DNA of 64,000 nt from Chitinophagaceae bacterium (GTDB taxonomy: Bacteria; Bacteroidota; Bacteroidia; Chitinophagales; Chitinophagaceae). The notes beneath the pieces are model-generated. The model was not told the DNA's origin, made no database searches, and saw only the letters and a program-made list of their open reading frames with translations. The stretch lies in assembly GCA_019638615.1 (NCBI GenBank), contig JAHBTL010000023.1, positions 45,764 through 109,763 of the forward strand, read 5' to 3'. This document shows positions 34,029-43,989 of this stretch, piece after piece. Made by a program: the position numbers and the translations under genes. The stretch's first letter is position 1; each line of letters opens with the position of its first letter.

Positions 34029-34967
34029 ATGCAATACCGCACACTGGGAAGAACGGGATTGAATATTTCCATACTCGGCTTCGGCGCTTCTCCGCTGGGC
34101 AATGTATTTGAACCGGTGGAGGAAAGGGAAGGTGTCAGCGCCGTACATCTTGCGCTGGACAATGGCATCAATTTTTTTGATGTTGCGCCGTTTTACGGTA
34201 ACACACTGGCGGAAACCAGACTGGGCAAAGCATTAAAAGGAAAAAGGAAAGAAATTGTGCTGGCTACGAAATGCTGCCGGTATGCAACGGAATTCGACTT
34301 TTCTTATAAACGGGCACTTACAAGTATTGATGAATCGCTGAAGCGCTTGCAAACGGATTATGTAGATCTATACCAGTTGCATGATATCGAGTTTGGAACG
34401 GAAGAACAGGTATTGAATGAAGCAATGCCCGCTATTTTAAAAGTAAAAGAAAGTGGCAAAGCAAGATTCGTGGGTATCACCGGATTGCCTGTCCGTTATA
34501 TGGCCCATATTGCCCGGCAGGTGCCTATTGACACCCTGTTGTCGTGGGCGCATTATAACCTGCTGGAAGATGAGATCAACGATGAGCTGGTTCCCTTATC
34601 CAAACAAAGAGGTTTCGGACTGATGAACGCCGCACCATTCCTGCAGCGCATACTCACCGATGCGCCATTGCCCGAATGGCACCGCTCTCCTGAAGAAATG
34701 CTCAATATCCAGCCCGCGCTCATCAGCGCCTGTACAAAATATGGATTAGCTTTAAGCGATGTAGCGCTGGCTTATGCTACCGCCCATCCGGATATTGCCA
34801 CAACCATTACAGGCATGTGCGAAGTGGCAAGGGTACAACAAAACCTGGCAGCGCTGCAGGTAAAAATCCCTTCTGCCCTGATGGACGAAATCAATACGCT
34901 TGCCGCACCCGTGAAGAACCAGATGTGGTTTGAAGGAAATCCTGCAAACAATATACCCAAGCAATAA
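34029..34967 (+). CDS. aldo/keto reductase, sugar 1-dehydrogenase type
   Basis: This 312-residue enzyme belongs to the AKR group that includes D-threo-aldose, L-fucose and L-galactose 1-dehydrogenases. Hallmarks are NFFDVAPFYGNTLAETRLGK (catalytic Asp and Tyr), VLATKCCRY (Lys), DYVDLYQLHDIE (His) and the C-terminal cofactor loop TTITGMCEVARVQQNL. The expected reaction is oxidation of a free sugar to its lactone with NAD(P). It is the first gene of a cluster with an alcohol dehydrogenase 10 bases downstream, an isomerase-like gene and a mutarotase. The mutarotase favours a 6-deoxy-sugar such as L-fucose or L-rhamnose. Confidence 0.9.
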   Translation: MQYRTLGRTGLNISILGFGASPLGNVFEPVEEREGVSAVHLALDNGINFFDVAPFYGNTLAETRLGKALKGKRKEIVLATKCCRYATEFDFSYKRALTSIDESLKRLQTDYVDLYQLHDIEFGTEEQVLNEAMPAILKVKESGKARFVGITGLPVRYMAHIARQVPIDTLLSWAHYNLLEDEINDELVPLSKQRGFGLMNAAPFLQRILTDAPLPEWHRSPEEMLNIQPALISACTKYGLALSDVALAYATAHPDIATTITGMCEVARVQQNLAALQVKIPSALMDEINTLAAPVKNQMWFEGNPANNIPKQ

Positions 34968-34977
34968 TATTTAATTT

Positions 34978-35994
34978 ATGAGAGCTTTAGTTTTGGTGGA
35001 ACCCGGGAAAACAGAGATCCGCGAAATAGAAAAACCGGCGCCTGCTGCTGATGAAGTATTGCTGAAAGTTGGAATGGTAGGTTTTTGCGGCGGCGATTTG
35101 AACGGATTCCGCGGCTTATTTGAACTGCAGGAATACCCAAATGTGCTGGGGCACGAGGTAGGCGCCGTGATAGAGGCAGCAGGCAGCAATGTACCACACG
35201 ATTTTAGGGTAGGCATGAACGTTACTTTAAATCCTTATCTCAACTGCGGGAAATGCATATCGTGCCGCAAAGGACGCCCGAACGCCTGTATTGACAATAA
35301 AACAATGGGAGTGCGCCGTCCCGGGGCAATGACGGAATACATAACCGTTCCCTGGAACAAGCTGCATGCTTCGGATATATTGTCGGCCAGGGAGCTTGCT
35401 TTAGTGGAGCCGCTTACGGTAGGCTTTCACGCGGTAGACAGGGGAAGGGTAACCAAAGACGATATTGTGGTTGTAATGGGCTGCGGCATCGTTGGTCTGG
35501 GAGCCGTTGCGGGCGCCTTAAAACGTGGAGCGGAAGTGATTGCAGTAGATGTAAGCGACTATAAAACCGGCATTGCGCAAAAAGTGGGGGCATCGGCAAC
35601 GATCAACAGCGCCACCACCGATCTGCAGCATGCTTTGGCTGAGCTAACTGATGGCGATGGTCCGGATGTAGTGATTGAAGCAGTAGGAAATCATGTTACG
35701 TACCGCGCCGCGGTGGAAATGGTTTCTTATACCGGCAGGGTGGTATATATTGGTTATGGCAAAAAGCCGGTAGAATACAACACCGGGCTGTTTGTAAAAA
35801 AAGAAATTGAGATACTGGGTTCCCGGAATTGCCTGGGAGACTTTCCGGATGTAATAAGCTATCTTGAAGCGGGGCTTTTTCCATCCGATGCTGTTGTTTC
35901 CAAAACCGTTTCGCTTGATGATGCCGGCGAAGCATTAAAGCAATGGTCAGACAATCCGGAAAACATCACGAAAATTATGGTGGAGATTGATTAG
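34978..35994 (+). CDS. zinc-dependent alcohol dehydrogenase (MDR)
   Basis: This 338-residue medium-chain dehydrogenase has the GroES-like N-domain with GFCGGDLNGFRG and GHEVGAVIEA. The structural zinc cysteines are in NCGKCISCRKGRPNAC, and the Rossmann motif is VVMGCGIVGLGAVAGAL. It resembles sorbitol, threonine and L-galactonate/gulonate dehydrogenases. The first catalytic cysteine is in FCGGD, with His in LGHE. Its start overlaps no other gene but lies only 10 bases after the aldo/keto reductase, so the two probably act on successive steps. The sugar substrate is inferred from context. Confidence 0.92.
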   Translation: MRALVLVEPGKTEIREIEKPAPAADEVLLKVGMVGFCGGDLNGFRGLFELQEYPNVLGHEVGAVIEAAGSNVPHDFRVGMNVTLNPYLNCGKCISCRKGRPNACIDNKTMGVRRPGAMTEYITVPWNKLHASDILSARELALVEPLTVGFHAVDRGRVTKDDIVVVMGCGIVGLGAVAGALKRGAEVIAVDVSDYKTGIAQKVGASATINSATTDLQHALAELTDGDGPDVVIEAVGNHVTYRAAVEMVSYTGRVVYIGYGKKPVEYNTGLFVKKEIEILGSRNCLGDFPDVISYLEAGLFPSDAVVSKTVSLDDAGEALKQWSDNPENITKIMVEID

Positions 35995-35997
35995 GGT

Positions 35998-36130
35998 GGA
36001 AGACGGATTTGAGATTTGATCTGCTATCTGGTGCCAGCCACCAGATAAATTGTTGGCTATTTATGTCGGTTATCGGCTGTCAGCCTTCAGCTATGAGCTC
36101 CATTTCAAATATCAAATCTCAAATATAAAA
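35998..36130. repeat. intergenic word-mosaic repeat splitting the sugar cluster
   Basis: The segment contains GATTTGAGATTTGATCTGC, TTATCGGCTGTCAGCCTTCA, GCTATGAGCTCC and ATATCAAATCTCAAATAT. It separates the alcohol dehydrogenase and isomerase genes, which are otherwise co-directional and tightly packed with their neighbours. Confidence 0.55.
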
Positions 36131-36142
36131 TACACAAAAATC

Positions 36143-36958
36143 ATGAAATCGGCTGTTACGATCGCATTGGTACCGCAAATAAAAACAGGCCCCTGGGTTT
36201 ACTGGAATACACTGGAGGAAAGTATAAAAAAAGCCGCAGCACTGGGATTTGATGCAGTTGAGTTGTTTACGGCAAATGGAAACGCAATAGAAGCTTCACG
36301 GCTGGAGCACCTTGTAAAAGGATCAAACATTCATATAGCAGCAGTGGGAACAGGCGCCGGAAAAGTAGTACAGGGTTTAACGCTGACCGATCCCGATGCA
36401 GCAGTGCGCAGGCAGGCAGTGGATTTTATAAAAAATATGATTGATTTTGGAGCGCAGTTCCGGGCGCCTGCCATCATTGGCTCTATGCAGGGAAATGTTA
36501 CGGCCGGCGGTAATCATCAACAGTCGCTGGCATGGCTGGCCGACGGATTGAATGTTTTGGGAAAGCATGCTGGAGATGCCGGCGTTCCTTTAATATATGA
36601 GCCACTGAACCGGTATGAAACCAACCTGCTGAACCGTTTTGACGATGCCGTTGAGTTTATCAATATGCTGGAAACGACCCATGTAAAATTGCTGGCTGAT
36701 CTCTTTCATATGAATATCGAAGAACAATCCATTCCTTCCGCTATCCGCAAACATGGCCGGTATATTGAACATGTGCATTTTGCGGACAGTAACAGGAAAG
36801 CGATGGGTTGGGGACATACCGCTATCCATGAAATAGCCACCGCATTGCAGGAAATAAATTATACCGGCTATATTTCCGCAGAAATATTTCCTTTGCCTTC
36901 GCCCGATGAAGCTGCAGTGCAAACCATTCGGGCCTTTCATACTTATTTTAAAAAATAA
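36143..36958 (+). CDS. sugar phosphate isomerase/epimerase (TIM barrel, AP endonuclease-like)
   Basis: From the ATG at 36143 it encodes 271 residues. It resembles the xylose isomerase-like TIM-barrel family. Metal-binding residues are visible in PLIYEPLNRYE (Glu), LLADLFHMNIEE (Asp, His), HVHFADSNRKAMGWGH (His, Asp, His) and YISAEIFPLP (Glu). Members epimerise or isomerise sugars and inositol derivatives. The longer in-frame start at 36050 falls in repeat DNA and is rejected. The mutarotase follows after 11 bases. The substrate is unknown; a keto-sugar or deoxy-sugar intermediate would suit the cluster. Confidence 0.9.
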   Translation: MKSAVTIALVPQIKTGPWVYWNTLEESIKKAAALGFDAVELFTANGNAIEASRLEHLVKGSNIHIAAVGTGAGKVVQGLTLTDPDAAVRRQAVDFIKNMIDFGAQFRAPAIIGSMQGNVTAGGNHQQSLAWLADGLNVLGKHAGDAGVPLIYEPLNRYETNLLNRFDDAVEFINMLETTHVKLLADLFHMNIEEQSIPSAIRKHGRYIEHVHFADSNRKAMGWGHTAIHEIATALQEINYTGYISAEIFPLPSPDEAAVQTIRAFHTYFKK

Positions 36959-36969
36959 ACCATTACAGG

Positions 36970-37305
36970 ATGAAAAGATTTTGTCTTGCCCTTGACCTGG
37001 TTGACGATCCCCAAAGCATACAGGAATATGAAAACTGGCATGCGCCCGGCGCCGGCTGGCCGGAAGTGCGACAGGCCGACCTGGATGCCGGTATTCTTGA
37101 TCTTGAGATCTACCGCACAGGTAACCGCATGTTCATGATAATGGAAACCACCGATGATTTTACATTTGAAAAGAAAAAAGACATAGATAAAAATACGCCC
37201 AAAGTACAGGAATGGGAAACCCTGATGTGGAAATACCAGCAAGCCATTCCCTGGGCGAAACCGGGTGAAAAATGGGTATTAATGAACAGGATCTTTAAGC
37301 TATAA
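36970..37305 (+). CDS. L-rhamnose/L-fucose mutarotase family protein
   Basis: This 111-residue protein belongs to the RhaM family (DUF718), which equilibrates alpha and beta anomers of L-rhamnose or L-fucose in the cytoplasm. Family features are the start KRFCLALDLVDD, YENWHAPGAGWPEV, the core LEIYRTGNRMFMIMETTDDF and the closing WEMMW-like ETLMWKYQQAIPWAKPGEKW (quoted in part). It is the last gene of the sugar cluster. Its stop codon abuts the stop of the opposite-strand SPOR gene. The exact sugar cannot be decided, but a 6-deoxyhexose is favoured. Confidence 0.93.
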   Translation: MKRFCLALDLVDDPQSIQEYENWHAPGAGWPEVRQADLDAGILDLEIYRTGNRMFMIMETTDDFTFEKKKDIDKNTPKVQEWETLMWKYQQAIPWAKPGEKWVLMNRIFKL

Positions 37306-37743
37306 AATCAATTCTCCGTCTTTGGAAGGCTTTATTTCTACGCGGGAGGGGACAATGAATACACCGGAAGGATATATTTTTTTTACTTTATCCAGCAATT
37401 TGCCGGCATCTTCCCGCGTACGGAAGTTGCCCATTTGCACTTTGAAATAAGGCGCCTGGTAAAGAAAGTATACTTTTTCGGCAGGAAACTGGCTCAGCAT
37501 TTTTGTTTTTGCCTCCAGGGCTTTATTCCGGTCGTTGGTATTAATAACCTGCAACCGGTAGCCTGCCATGTTCTTAATCGATTTCAGGTATATTTCCTCG
37601 TTTGTTTCCTTATTCTTTTTCATAAGTGCGTCTACACGGGCATCACGCACCACTGTAATATTTTTGAGCGAATCGGCATTTTGTGCAGCAACCAGTTGCA
37701 CCAATGAAAACAGAACAATGAAGATATACGCTGTTTTTTTCAT
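37300..37743 (-). CDS. secreted SPOR-domain protein
   Basis: From the ATG at 37743 it encodes 147 residues with a signal peptide (MKKTAYIFIVLFSLVQLVAA). The C-terminal SPOR domain (residues about 68-140) includes YRLQVINTNDRNKALEAKTK and YFKVQMGNFRTREDAGKLLD, a fold that binds denuded glycan strands of peptidoglycan. It is likely periplasmic and linked to the cell wall. The gene converges with the mutarotase gene; the frames overlap by six bases, and the string CTATAA supplies both stops. It is a single-gene unit. Confidence 0.9.
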   Translation of the reverse strand: MKKTAYIFIVLFSLVQLVAAQNADSLKNITVVRDARVDALMKKNKETNEEIYLKSIKNMAGYRLQVINTNDRNKALEAKTKMLSQFPAEKVYFLYQAPYFKVQMGNFRTREDAGKLLDKVKKIYPSGVFIVPSRVEIKPSKDGELIL

Positions 37744-37960
37744 TCTGATCTTTTTATCAAACAACCATACTAATTTACATATTAAGGCTTACGAAAAGTG
37801 CCGGAGTGCATTCCAAATTATCGCTGCATATTTAATTGCCCTCACCCTTTTTATTCCCTCTCCGCGCAGCGACGAGGGAAAAGCGGTGCGACAATTTGGA
37901 ATGCGCCCGGCACCAGTAAGCTTGCCGGATTGTTAAATATTAAATTAAAACCGTGCCAGA

Positions 37961-38614
37961 TCATCCCGCCTGCCGTATGATCTCAACCCCGGCGCTGCAT
38001 CCCAACCTGCCGGCGCCTGCCTCTATCAGCTCTTTGGCAAAGGCATAGGTTCTTATACCCCCGGATGCCTTGATCTTTACATGAAGAGGTAAATGTTTGC
38101 GCATTAGTTGCACGGCTTTTACGGAAGCACCCTCTTTGGCATAGCCGGTAGATGTTTTTAAAAAATCTACCCCCGATGCGCCATACAAACCGCAACATTT
38201 TATTATTTCATCTTCTGTAAGCACTCCGCTCTCTATAATAATTTTAACTGTTTTATTGCTGTTCCTGATCACAGGGAGCAGGGTATTGATTTCGTCTGCA
38301 ACGAACTGCCAGTCGGCATTTTTTATGGCTGAAATATTAACGACCACATCCAGTTCATCAGCGCCATCTACAATTGCCAGCACTGTTTCGGCTACTTTGG
38401 CTTCAATAGCAGAATAACCGAACGGGAACCCGATTACAGTAGCCACCTTAACACCTGTTCCCTCCAGCAACCGCCTTGCAGTTTTTACATACAATGGCGG
38501 CACACATACCGCTGCAAAATGATATTCCACAGCTTCTTTACAAAGCTTTTCAATATCAGCCAAAACCGTTGTAGGCTTTAGCACCGTGTGATCAATGTAG
38601 GAAGAGAGGTTCAA
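37961..38614 (-). CDS. deoC: deoxyribose-phosphate aldolase
   Basis: This class I aldolase cleaves 2-deoxyribose 5-phosphate to glyceraldehyde 3-phosphate and acetaldehyde during deoxynucleoside salvage. It has 217 residues, in the range of short bacterial forms. The start YIDHTVLKPTT is characteristic. The Schiff-base lysine is in DFLKTSTGYAKEG and the second active-site lysine in HVKIKASGGIRTY; the catalytic aspartate lies in GADELDVVVNI. The gene stands alone between mosaic repeat DNA and the end of the SPOR region. Confidence 0.96.
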   Translation of the reverse strand: MNLSSYIDHTVLKPTTVLADIEKLCKEAVEYHFAAVCVPPLYVKTARRLLEGTGVKVATVIGFPFGYSAIEAKVAETVLAIVDGADELDVVVNISAIKNADWQFVADEINTLLPVIRNSNKTVKIIIESGVLTEDEIIKCCGLYGASGVDFLKTSTGYAKEGASVKAVQLMRKHLPLHVKIKASGGIRTYAFAKELIEAGAGRLGCSAGVEIIRQAG

Positions 38615-38850
38615 ATTTGAAATTTGAGATTTGAAATTTGAGATGTTTGTGGTTTATGGTATTTAGTTGCAGGTTAGATGAGGGATTTGAGATGTTTGTT
38701 GTTTATTGTTTGAAGTTGCATAGACCATCAACCGAAACCACAAACCTGCAGTCGGCTACGAGCGTTTAGGTATAGGTGTCAATCCACATCTCAAATCTCA
38801 AATTTCAAATCACGAATCTGCAACTTGGAACCTGCAACTCGTAACTCCCC
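38615..38850. repeat. intergenic word-mosaic repeat
   Basis: The gap between deoC and secA is filled by AAATTTGAGATTTGAAATTT, TTTGTGGTTTATGG, GTTTGTTGTTTATTG, ATCTCAAATCTCAAATTTC and GGAACCTGCAACTCG. It has the same word families and no other content. Confidence 0.6.
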
Positions 38851-41800
38851 CTAAGCCTCCCGGCCATGGCACTGTTTATATTTTTTTCCGCTGCCGCAGG
38901 GACAAGGATCGTTGCGGCCTATTTTGGGACCCACTTTAACAGGCTCCTGCTTTACACCGCCCGATGGATCGAAATAATCATTTTCATTGGCGGCATAATC
39001 ATCCCCACGTGCATCAATTTCCTCTTTATTGATCTTCATGCGGCTCATATCCGTTTTTTGTTCGCGGGCTTCTTTTATTTGTGTTGCCCGTTGTTGCTCC
39101 ACAGGTATAGCGGCATGACTTAAAAATGATACGATATCCCTGTTCACATCGCCATCCATATTCCTGAACAGCTCAAAGGCTGTTGTTTTATAGATCACCA
39201 GCGGATCTTTCTGCTCATATACTGCCGTCTGCACGCTGTGCTTCAGATCGTCCATCGCACGCAGATGCTCTTTCCAGGCATCATCAATTACAGCGAGGGT
39301 AATGGTTCTTTCCAGGGCGTTAGCCAGCTCCAGTCCCTGGCTATCGAGGGTTTTGCGCATATTGGCCAATACCTGGATGCCTTTTTTACCATCGCTGAAA
39401 GGAACTACCACATTCTCAATGTGATTGCCCTGCATCAGCCTGATATTAGAGAATACGGGCATCGCCTGCTTTCTTATTTCGTCTTTACGACGCTGGAAAC
39501 CGGCAGAAGCTTCGGTGTATAATTTATCTGCAATCGTCCGGATATCTCCCTTGTCAAACTCATCGTGTGTTATGGAGGTATCTATACCAAAATGTATGAT
39601 GGCAGCCAGCTTAAAGCCTTCATAATCATCCTGCTCGCGGAATGAGTTGATCAAACCTTCCGCCACGCTGTAAAATGCGTTATCAAGATCCAATGCCAAC
39701 CGTTCGCCGAACAAAGCATGCTGACGTTTGGTATACACCACGTTCCGCTGCTTATTCATTACATCATCATACTCCAGCAGGCGTTTGCGGATACCAAAGT
39801 TATTTTCCTCTACTTTTTTCTGGGCTCTTTCTATGCTCCTGGTAATCATGCTGTGCTGTATCACTTCCCCTTCCTTATAGCCCATCCTGTCCATCAGCGA
39901 GGCAATGCGTTCGCTGCCAAACATACGCATCAGGTCATCTTCAAGCGAAACATAAAACTGCGAGGTTCCGGGATCACCCTGGCGTCCTGCACGACCACGC
40001 AACTGGCGGTCTACACGACGGGATTCATGCCTTTCGGTACCTATAATAGCCAAACCACCTGCTTCTTTTACACCCGGTCCCAGCTTAATATCCGTACCAC
40101 GACCCGCCATGTTCGTAGCAATGGTTACAGCTCCGGGCAAACCGGCTTCCTGCACCACCTGCGCTTCACGGGCATGCTGTTTTGCATTCAATACGTTATG
40201 GGGAATTTTACGGGCAGTGAGCATTTTGCTTAACAGCTCACTTATATCTACCGAAGTAGTGCCTACCAGCACAGGCCGTCCGCTTTGCTGCAGCTTTTCT
40301 ATTTCTTCAATAACGGCTTTGTACTTCTCACGCTTGGTTTTATAAACAAGATCCTGCTCATCCTTCCGTGTAACCGGTATATTGGTGGGGATAGAAACCA
40401 CATCTAATTTATAAATGCTCCAGAACTCACCCGCTTCTGTTTCCGCCGTACCGGTCATGCCAGCAAGCTTATGATACATGCGGAAAAAATTCTGCAGCGT
40501 AATGGTAGCGTAGGTTTGAGTAGCCGCTTCTACCTTCACATTCTCTTTGGCTTCAATGGCCTGGTGCAGTCCGTCACTGTAACGGCGCCCTTCCATGATG
40601 CGTCCTGTCTGCTCATCTACAATTTTTACCTGCCCGTCAATCACAATGTATTCCACGTCCTTTTCAAACAGCGTATAGGCTTTCAGTAATTGCTGCACGG
40701 TATGAATGCGGTCTGCTTTCTGCCCGTATTCATTTAATACCTGCTCTTTGCGATGCAGCTTGTCTTCCGGGGTATCATTGCTTTTTTCAATATCAGACAG
40801 GAGTATGCTCAAATCGGGCAATACAAAGAAATTAGGATCCTCGCCTCCCTTCGTAATGTATTGCAGTCCTTTTTCGGTCAGCTCTACCTGGTTATTCTTT
40901 TCATCAATATGGAAATACAGTTCCTGGTCAACGATATGCATTTGCTTTTGCTGGTCGGCCAGGTAATAGTTTTCCACTTTCTGCAGTTTTACGCGGTTGC
41001 CCGGTTCACTGAGGTATTTGATCAATGCTGTGTTCTTGGGCAATCCCCGGTGGGCACGCATGAGCCACAGCCCGCCTTCTTTTGCATCATCTTTTCCTTC
41101 AGCAATCAGCTTTTTTGCTTCGATCAATGCCTTGTTCACCACCTGCCGTTGTACTTCCACCAGTTGATGTACACGAGGTTTAAGCTGAATGTATTGCTGA
41201 TCGTCGCCCCCTTTGGAAACAGGTCCTGAAATGATCAGCGGTGTCCTGGCATCATCGATCAATACGCTGTCCACCTCATCTACCATGGCGAAATGGTGCT
41301 TGCGCTGCACCATTTCATCCGGATTGTGCACCATATTATCGCGCAGGTAATCAAAGCCAAATTCATTGTTTGTTCCATAGGTGATGCTTGCCTGGTATGC
41401 CTTGCGCCGGTCGGCGCTGTTGGGATAATGGCGGTCTATGCAGTCTACCGTAAGCCCCAGGAATTCATAAATCGTTCCGTTCCACTCCGAGTCGCGTTTT
41501 GCCAGGTAATCGTTCACCGTAACAATGTGCACCCCTTCGTCGGCAAGCGCATTCAGGTAGGCGGGCAGGGTAGATACCAGCGTTTTACCTTCACCCGTAG
41601 CCATTTCCGCTATTTTGCCTTTATGCAATACGATGCCACCCAATAACTGTACATCGTAATGCACCATGTTCCAGGTGATCTGGTTGCCACCGGCCATCCA
41701 CGAATTCCTGTAAATTACCTGGTCGTCCTGTATCGTAATATGAGGCTTTTTTACGCTGAGCTCCCTGTCGAGCTCTGTAGCGGTCGCCACCAGTTCGGTA

Positions 41801-42177
41801 TGATTCGAAAACCGGCGGGCGGTTTCTTTTACCACTGCAAATGCTTCGGGTAAAATTTCATCCAGCGCCTCTTCCAGCTTTTCATCGCGTTGCTTAATCA
41901 GCCTGTCTATCTGCTGGTATATCTCATCTTTTTGAATGATTTCATTAAAAGGAAGCTCTTCGGCTTTTTTCTTCAGTTCACTTATTTCAGCGTCGACACC
42001 GGAAATATGTTGTTTGATGCGGGTTTTAAATTCTGCAGTTTTACCACGTAATTCATCGTTAGAAAGCTGTGCGTAAGAGGCAAAATGCCCGTTGATTTCC
42101 CCCACCAACGGCTCAATGCTTTTTATATCTTTCTCCGACTTGCTTCCCCCGAACAACTTTGAAAAAAATTGCAACAT
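38851..42177 (-). CDS. secA: preprotein translocase ATPase SecA
   Basis: SecA drives Sec-dependent export through SecYEG. The protein has 1108 residues, longer than in Proteobacteria and normal for Bacteroidota. Nucleotide-binding motifs include [16 protein letters not shown] (Walker A) and [20 protein letters not shown] (DEAD). NBD2 contains [13 protein letters not shown] and [14 protein letters not shown]. The C-terminal zinc-binding SEC-C motif is [14 protein letters not shown]. The start [11 protein letters not shown] is typical. A TATATTTG box lies 54 bases upstream. The flanking DNA is repeat mosaic, so it is transcribed alone. Confidence 0.98.
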   Translation of the reverse strand: MLQFFSKLFGGSKSEKDIKSIEPLVGEINGHFASYAQLSNDELRGKTAEFKTRIKQHISGVDAEISELKKKAEELPFNEIIQKDEIYQQIDRLIKQRDEKLEEALDEILPEAFAVVKETARRFSNHTELVATATELDRELSVKKPHITIQDDQVIYRNSWMAGGNQITWNMVHYDVQLLGGIVLHKGKIAEMATGEGKTLVSTLPAYLNALADEGVHIVTVNDYLAKRDSEWNGTIYEFLGLTVDCIDRHYPNSADRRKAYQASITYGTNNEFGFDYLRDNMVHNPDEMVQRKHHFAMVDEVDSVLIDDARTPLIISGPVSKGGDDQQYIQLKPRVHQLVEVQRQVVNKALIEAKKLIAEGKDDAKEGGLWLMRAHRGLPKNTALIKYLSEPGNRVKLQKVENYYLADQQKQMHIVDQELYFHIDEKNNQVELTEKGLQYITKGGEDPNFFVLPDLSILLSDIEKSNDTPEDKLHRKEQVLNEYGQKADRIHTVQQLLKAYTLFEKDVEYIVIDGQVKIVDEQTGRIMEGRRYSDGLHQAIEAKENVKVEAATQTYATITLQNFFRMYHKLAGMTGTAETEAGEFWSIYKLDVVSIPTNIPVTRKDEQDLVYKTKREKYKAVIEEIEKLQQSGRPVLVGTTSVDISELLSKMLTARKIPHNVLNAKQHAREAQVVQEAGLPGAVTIATNMAGRGTDIKLGPGVKEAGGLAIIGTERHESRRVDRQLRGRAGRQGDPGTSQFYVSLEDDLMRMFGSERIASLMDRMGYKEGEVIQHSMITRSIERAQKKVEENNFGIRKRLLEYDDVMNKQRNVVYTKRQHALFGERLALDLDNAFYSVAEGLINSFREQDDYEGFKLAAIIHFGIDTSITHDEFDKGDIRTIADKLYTEASAGFQRRKDEIRKQAMPVFSNIRLMQGNHIENVVVPFSDGKKGIQVLANMRKTLDSQGLELANALERTITLAVIDDAWKEHLRAMDDLKHSVQTAVYEQKDPLVIYKTTAFELFRNMDGDVNRDIVSFLSHAAIPVEQQRATQIKEAREQKTDMSRMKINKEEIDARGDDYAANENDYFDPSGGVKQEPVKVGPKIGRNDPCPCGSGKKYKQCHGREA

Positions 42178-42231
42178 GTTGAAAATGTATTAAATAATAT
42201 TTTATACGTATGTTATAGCTTCTTTATCTGT

Positions 42232-42239
42232 CAAATATA
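42232..42239 (-). promoter_or_regulatory. -7 promoter box of secA
   Basis: The minus strand reads TATATTTG, an exact TAnnTTTG match 54 bases before the secA ATG. No clear -33 box is seen. Confidence 0.55.
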
Positions 42240-42339
42240 GTGCTGCTTTTAGCTACAGCCATTATGGCAGAAAGAGAGCAAAGGTAAGAAAAGAAAACAG
42301 GGAATTGAGCCGAAATAACAGACATAAGCATTTCTGTCT

Positions 42340-42478
42340 CCCGCCTGCCCGGCATATGGTTTATGGTTTCTTGTTTATGATTTTTTGTTTATGGTTGAGA
42401 AACCACAAACCCGAAACTTCAAACTATAAACCCAACCTGTAACTTGCATAGCTATCAGTTAACAATGGAGAATGGACA
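42340..42478. repeat. intergenic word-mosaic repeat
   Basis: The words GGTTTATGGTTTCTTG, GTTTATGGTTGAGAAACC, AACTATAAACCCAACC and AACAATGGAGAATGG are present. Together with the secA promoter region they make up the gap 42178-42484; no gene is seen there. Confidence 0.55.
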
Positions 42479-42484
42479 CAACAG

Positions 42485-43888
42485 TTATCCCAACCCTATT
42501 TCATAATGTTTTTCGGGGATCTGTACATCCCGGAAGCCCTTTTTCAGCAACCGGTTTTTAAAGTCCAGTTGTACATCGTATTCGCCATGCACAAGGAAAA
42601 GCGTTTTTACCGAACGGGGATCCTGGCACGAAAGAAATTGTGAAAGGTCTTCATAATCGCCATGTGCGCTCATGCTCCTGATAGAGCCTATTTCGGCATG
42701 TACCTGGTGATACACCCCAAAGATGGTTACTTCTTCCGCACCGGCTATCAGTCGCCCGCCCAGTGAATTGGGTTCACAATACCCGGTAAACAAAATTGTA
42801 TTGCGACTGCTTTCGATAGCATTGCTGATATGATGTTTTACCCGCCCGCCTTCGGCCATGCCACTGGCAGAAATAATTACAAACGGACCATTCCGGTAGT
42901 TAAGCAATTTCGACTCTTCCACCGTTTTTATAAACTTCAATCCTTTAAATCCAAAGGGGTCCTGGTCTGATTTCAGTATTTTTTGTATGGTATTGTTAAA
43001 ATACTGCGGGTATTTTTTTATGATCTCCGTTGATTTTACACTCAGGGGGCTGTCTACGAAATAATCCAGGCCGGGCAGCCTGTTTTCCAACTCTAACTGG
43101 TTAAGGGCAAACAATATTTCCTGCGTTCTTCCCACGCTGAACGCTGGCATTACCAGTTTCCCTTTTTTTTGCAGGCAGGCTTTTTCAATCCAGCGCAACA
43201 ATTCATCGGGAGTGGTTTTAAACTGGTCGTGCAGGCTGTTGCCGTAGGTCGATTCCAGTATGATATAATCCGCCTGCGGATAATCCTGGGGAGAACGCAA
43301 TATTACATCGCGGTATCTGCCCACATCCCCGCTAAATGTAATGCGGGTGGTTTTCCCGTTTTCCTTAATACGCAGGTGCACCGCAGCGCTGCCTATGATA
43401 TGTCCCACGTCGGTAAACATAAACTCAACGCCCTCCTCAATAGTGCACCACAAGCCGTACTCTACCACGCTGAAATAATCGCCGGCCTTTTGGGCATCGT
43501 CTGTTGTATACAATGGTTTTAAATATGGCTGGCCCGCTATAGCCCTGCGTTTGTTGATGTATTTCACCTCATCTTCCTGTATACCCGCAGAATCTTCGAG
43601 CAATACTTCCGTGAGCTCGTGTGTGGCAGGCGTACAATATATTCTGCCCCTGAACCCGTCTTTTACCAGTTTGGGAATGAGCCCGCTGTGATCGATATGC
43701 GCATGCGACAAAATAAGATAGTTTACTTCCGGCGGATTGAATCCCCACTCCCTGTTAAGCACATCGGTTTCTTTGCCAAGCCCCTGGAACATTCCACAGT
43801 CAAGCAATATTTTCCTGCCGTTTTTCAAGCTGATTAAGTGCTTCGATCCCGTCACTGTGCGGGCTGCACCATGAAAAGCAATCTTCAT
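42485..43888 (-). CDS. beta-CASP metallo-beta-lactamase-fold RNase-like hydrolase
   Basis: This 467-residue protein has the zinc motif HAHIDHSG (HxHxDH) near residue 60. It also has later MBL motifs and a beta-CASP insertion, with ISASGMAEGGRVKHH and the C-terminal HGEYD characteristic of RNA-processing members (YsH1/CPSF-73-like). It should be a cytoplasmic zinc-dependent endo/exoribonuclease or DNA-repair nuclease; the bacterial members of this subgroup are little characterised. It lies about 100 bases downstream of the GH13 gene on the same strand, perhaps in one transcript. Confidence 0.92.
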   Translation of the reverse strand: MKIAFHGAARTVTGSKHLISLKNGRKILLDCGMFQGLGKETDVLNREWGFNPPEVNYLILSHAHIDHSGLIPKLVKDGFRGRIYCTPATHELTEVLLEDSAGIQEDEVKYINKRRAIAGQPYLKPLYTTDDAQKAGDYFSVVEYGLWCTIEEGVEFMFTDVGHIIGSAAVHLRIKENGKTTRITFSGDVGRYRDVILRSPQDYPQADYIILESTYGNSLHDQFKTTPDELLRWIEKACLQKKGKLVMPAFSVGRTQEILFALNQLELENRLPGLDYFVDSPLSVKSTEIIKKYPQYFNNTIQKILKSDQDPFGFKGLKFIKTVEESKLLNYRNGPFVIISASGMAEGGRVKHHISNAIESSRNTILFTGYCEPNSLGGRLIAGAEEVTIFGVYHQVHAEIGSIRSMSAHGDYEDLSQFLSCQDPRSVKTLFLVHGEYDVQLDFKNRLLKKGFRDVQIPEKHYEIGLG

Positions 43889-43989
43889 ATATTCAAAAAT
43901 ATTTAACGAGGGTTCAAAATAACCACACTGTTAGCAAACAATAGCAAATAACCGCACCAATAGCCGATTATTAACCATCCCGCTACTCT

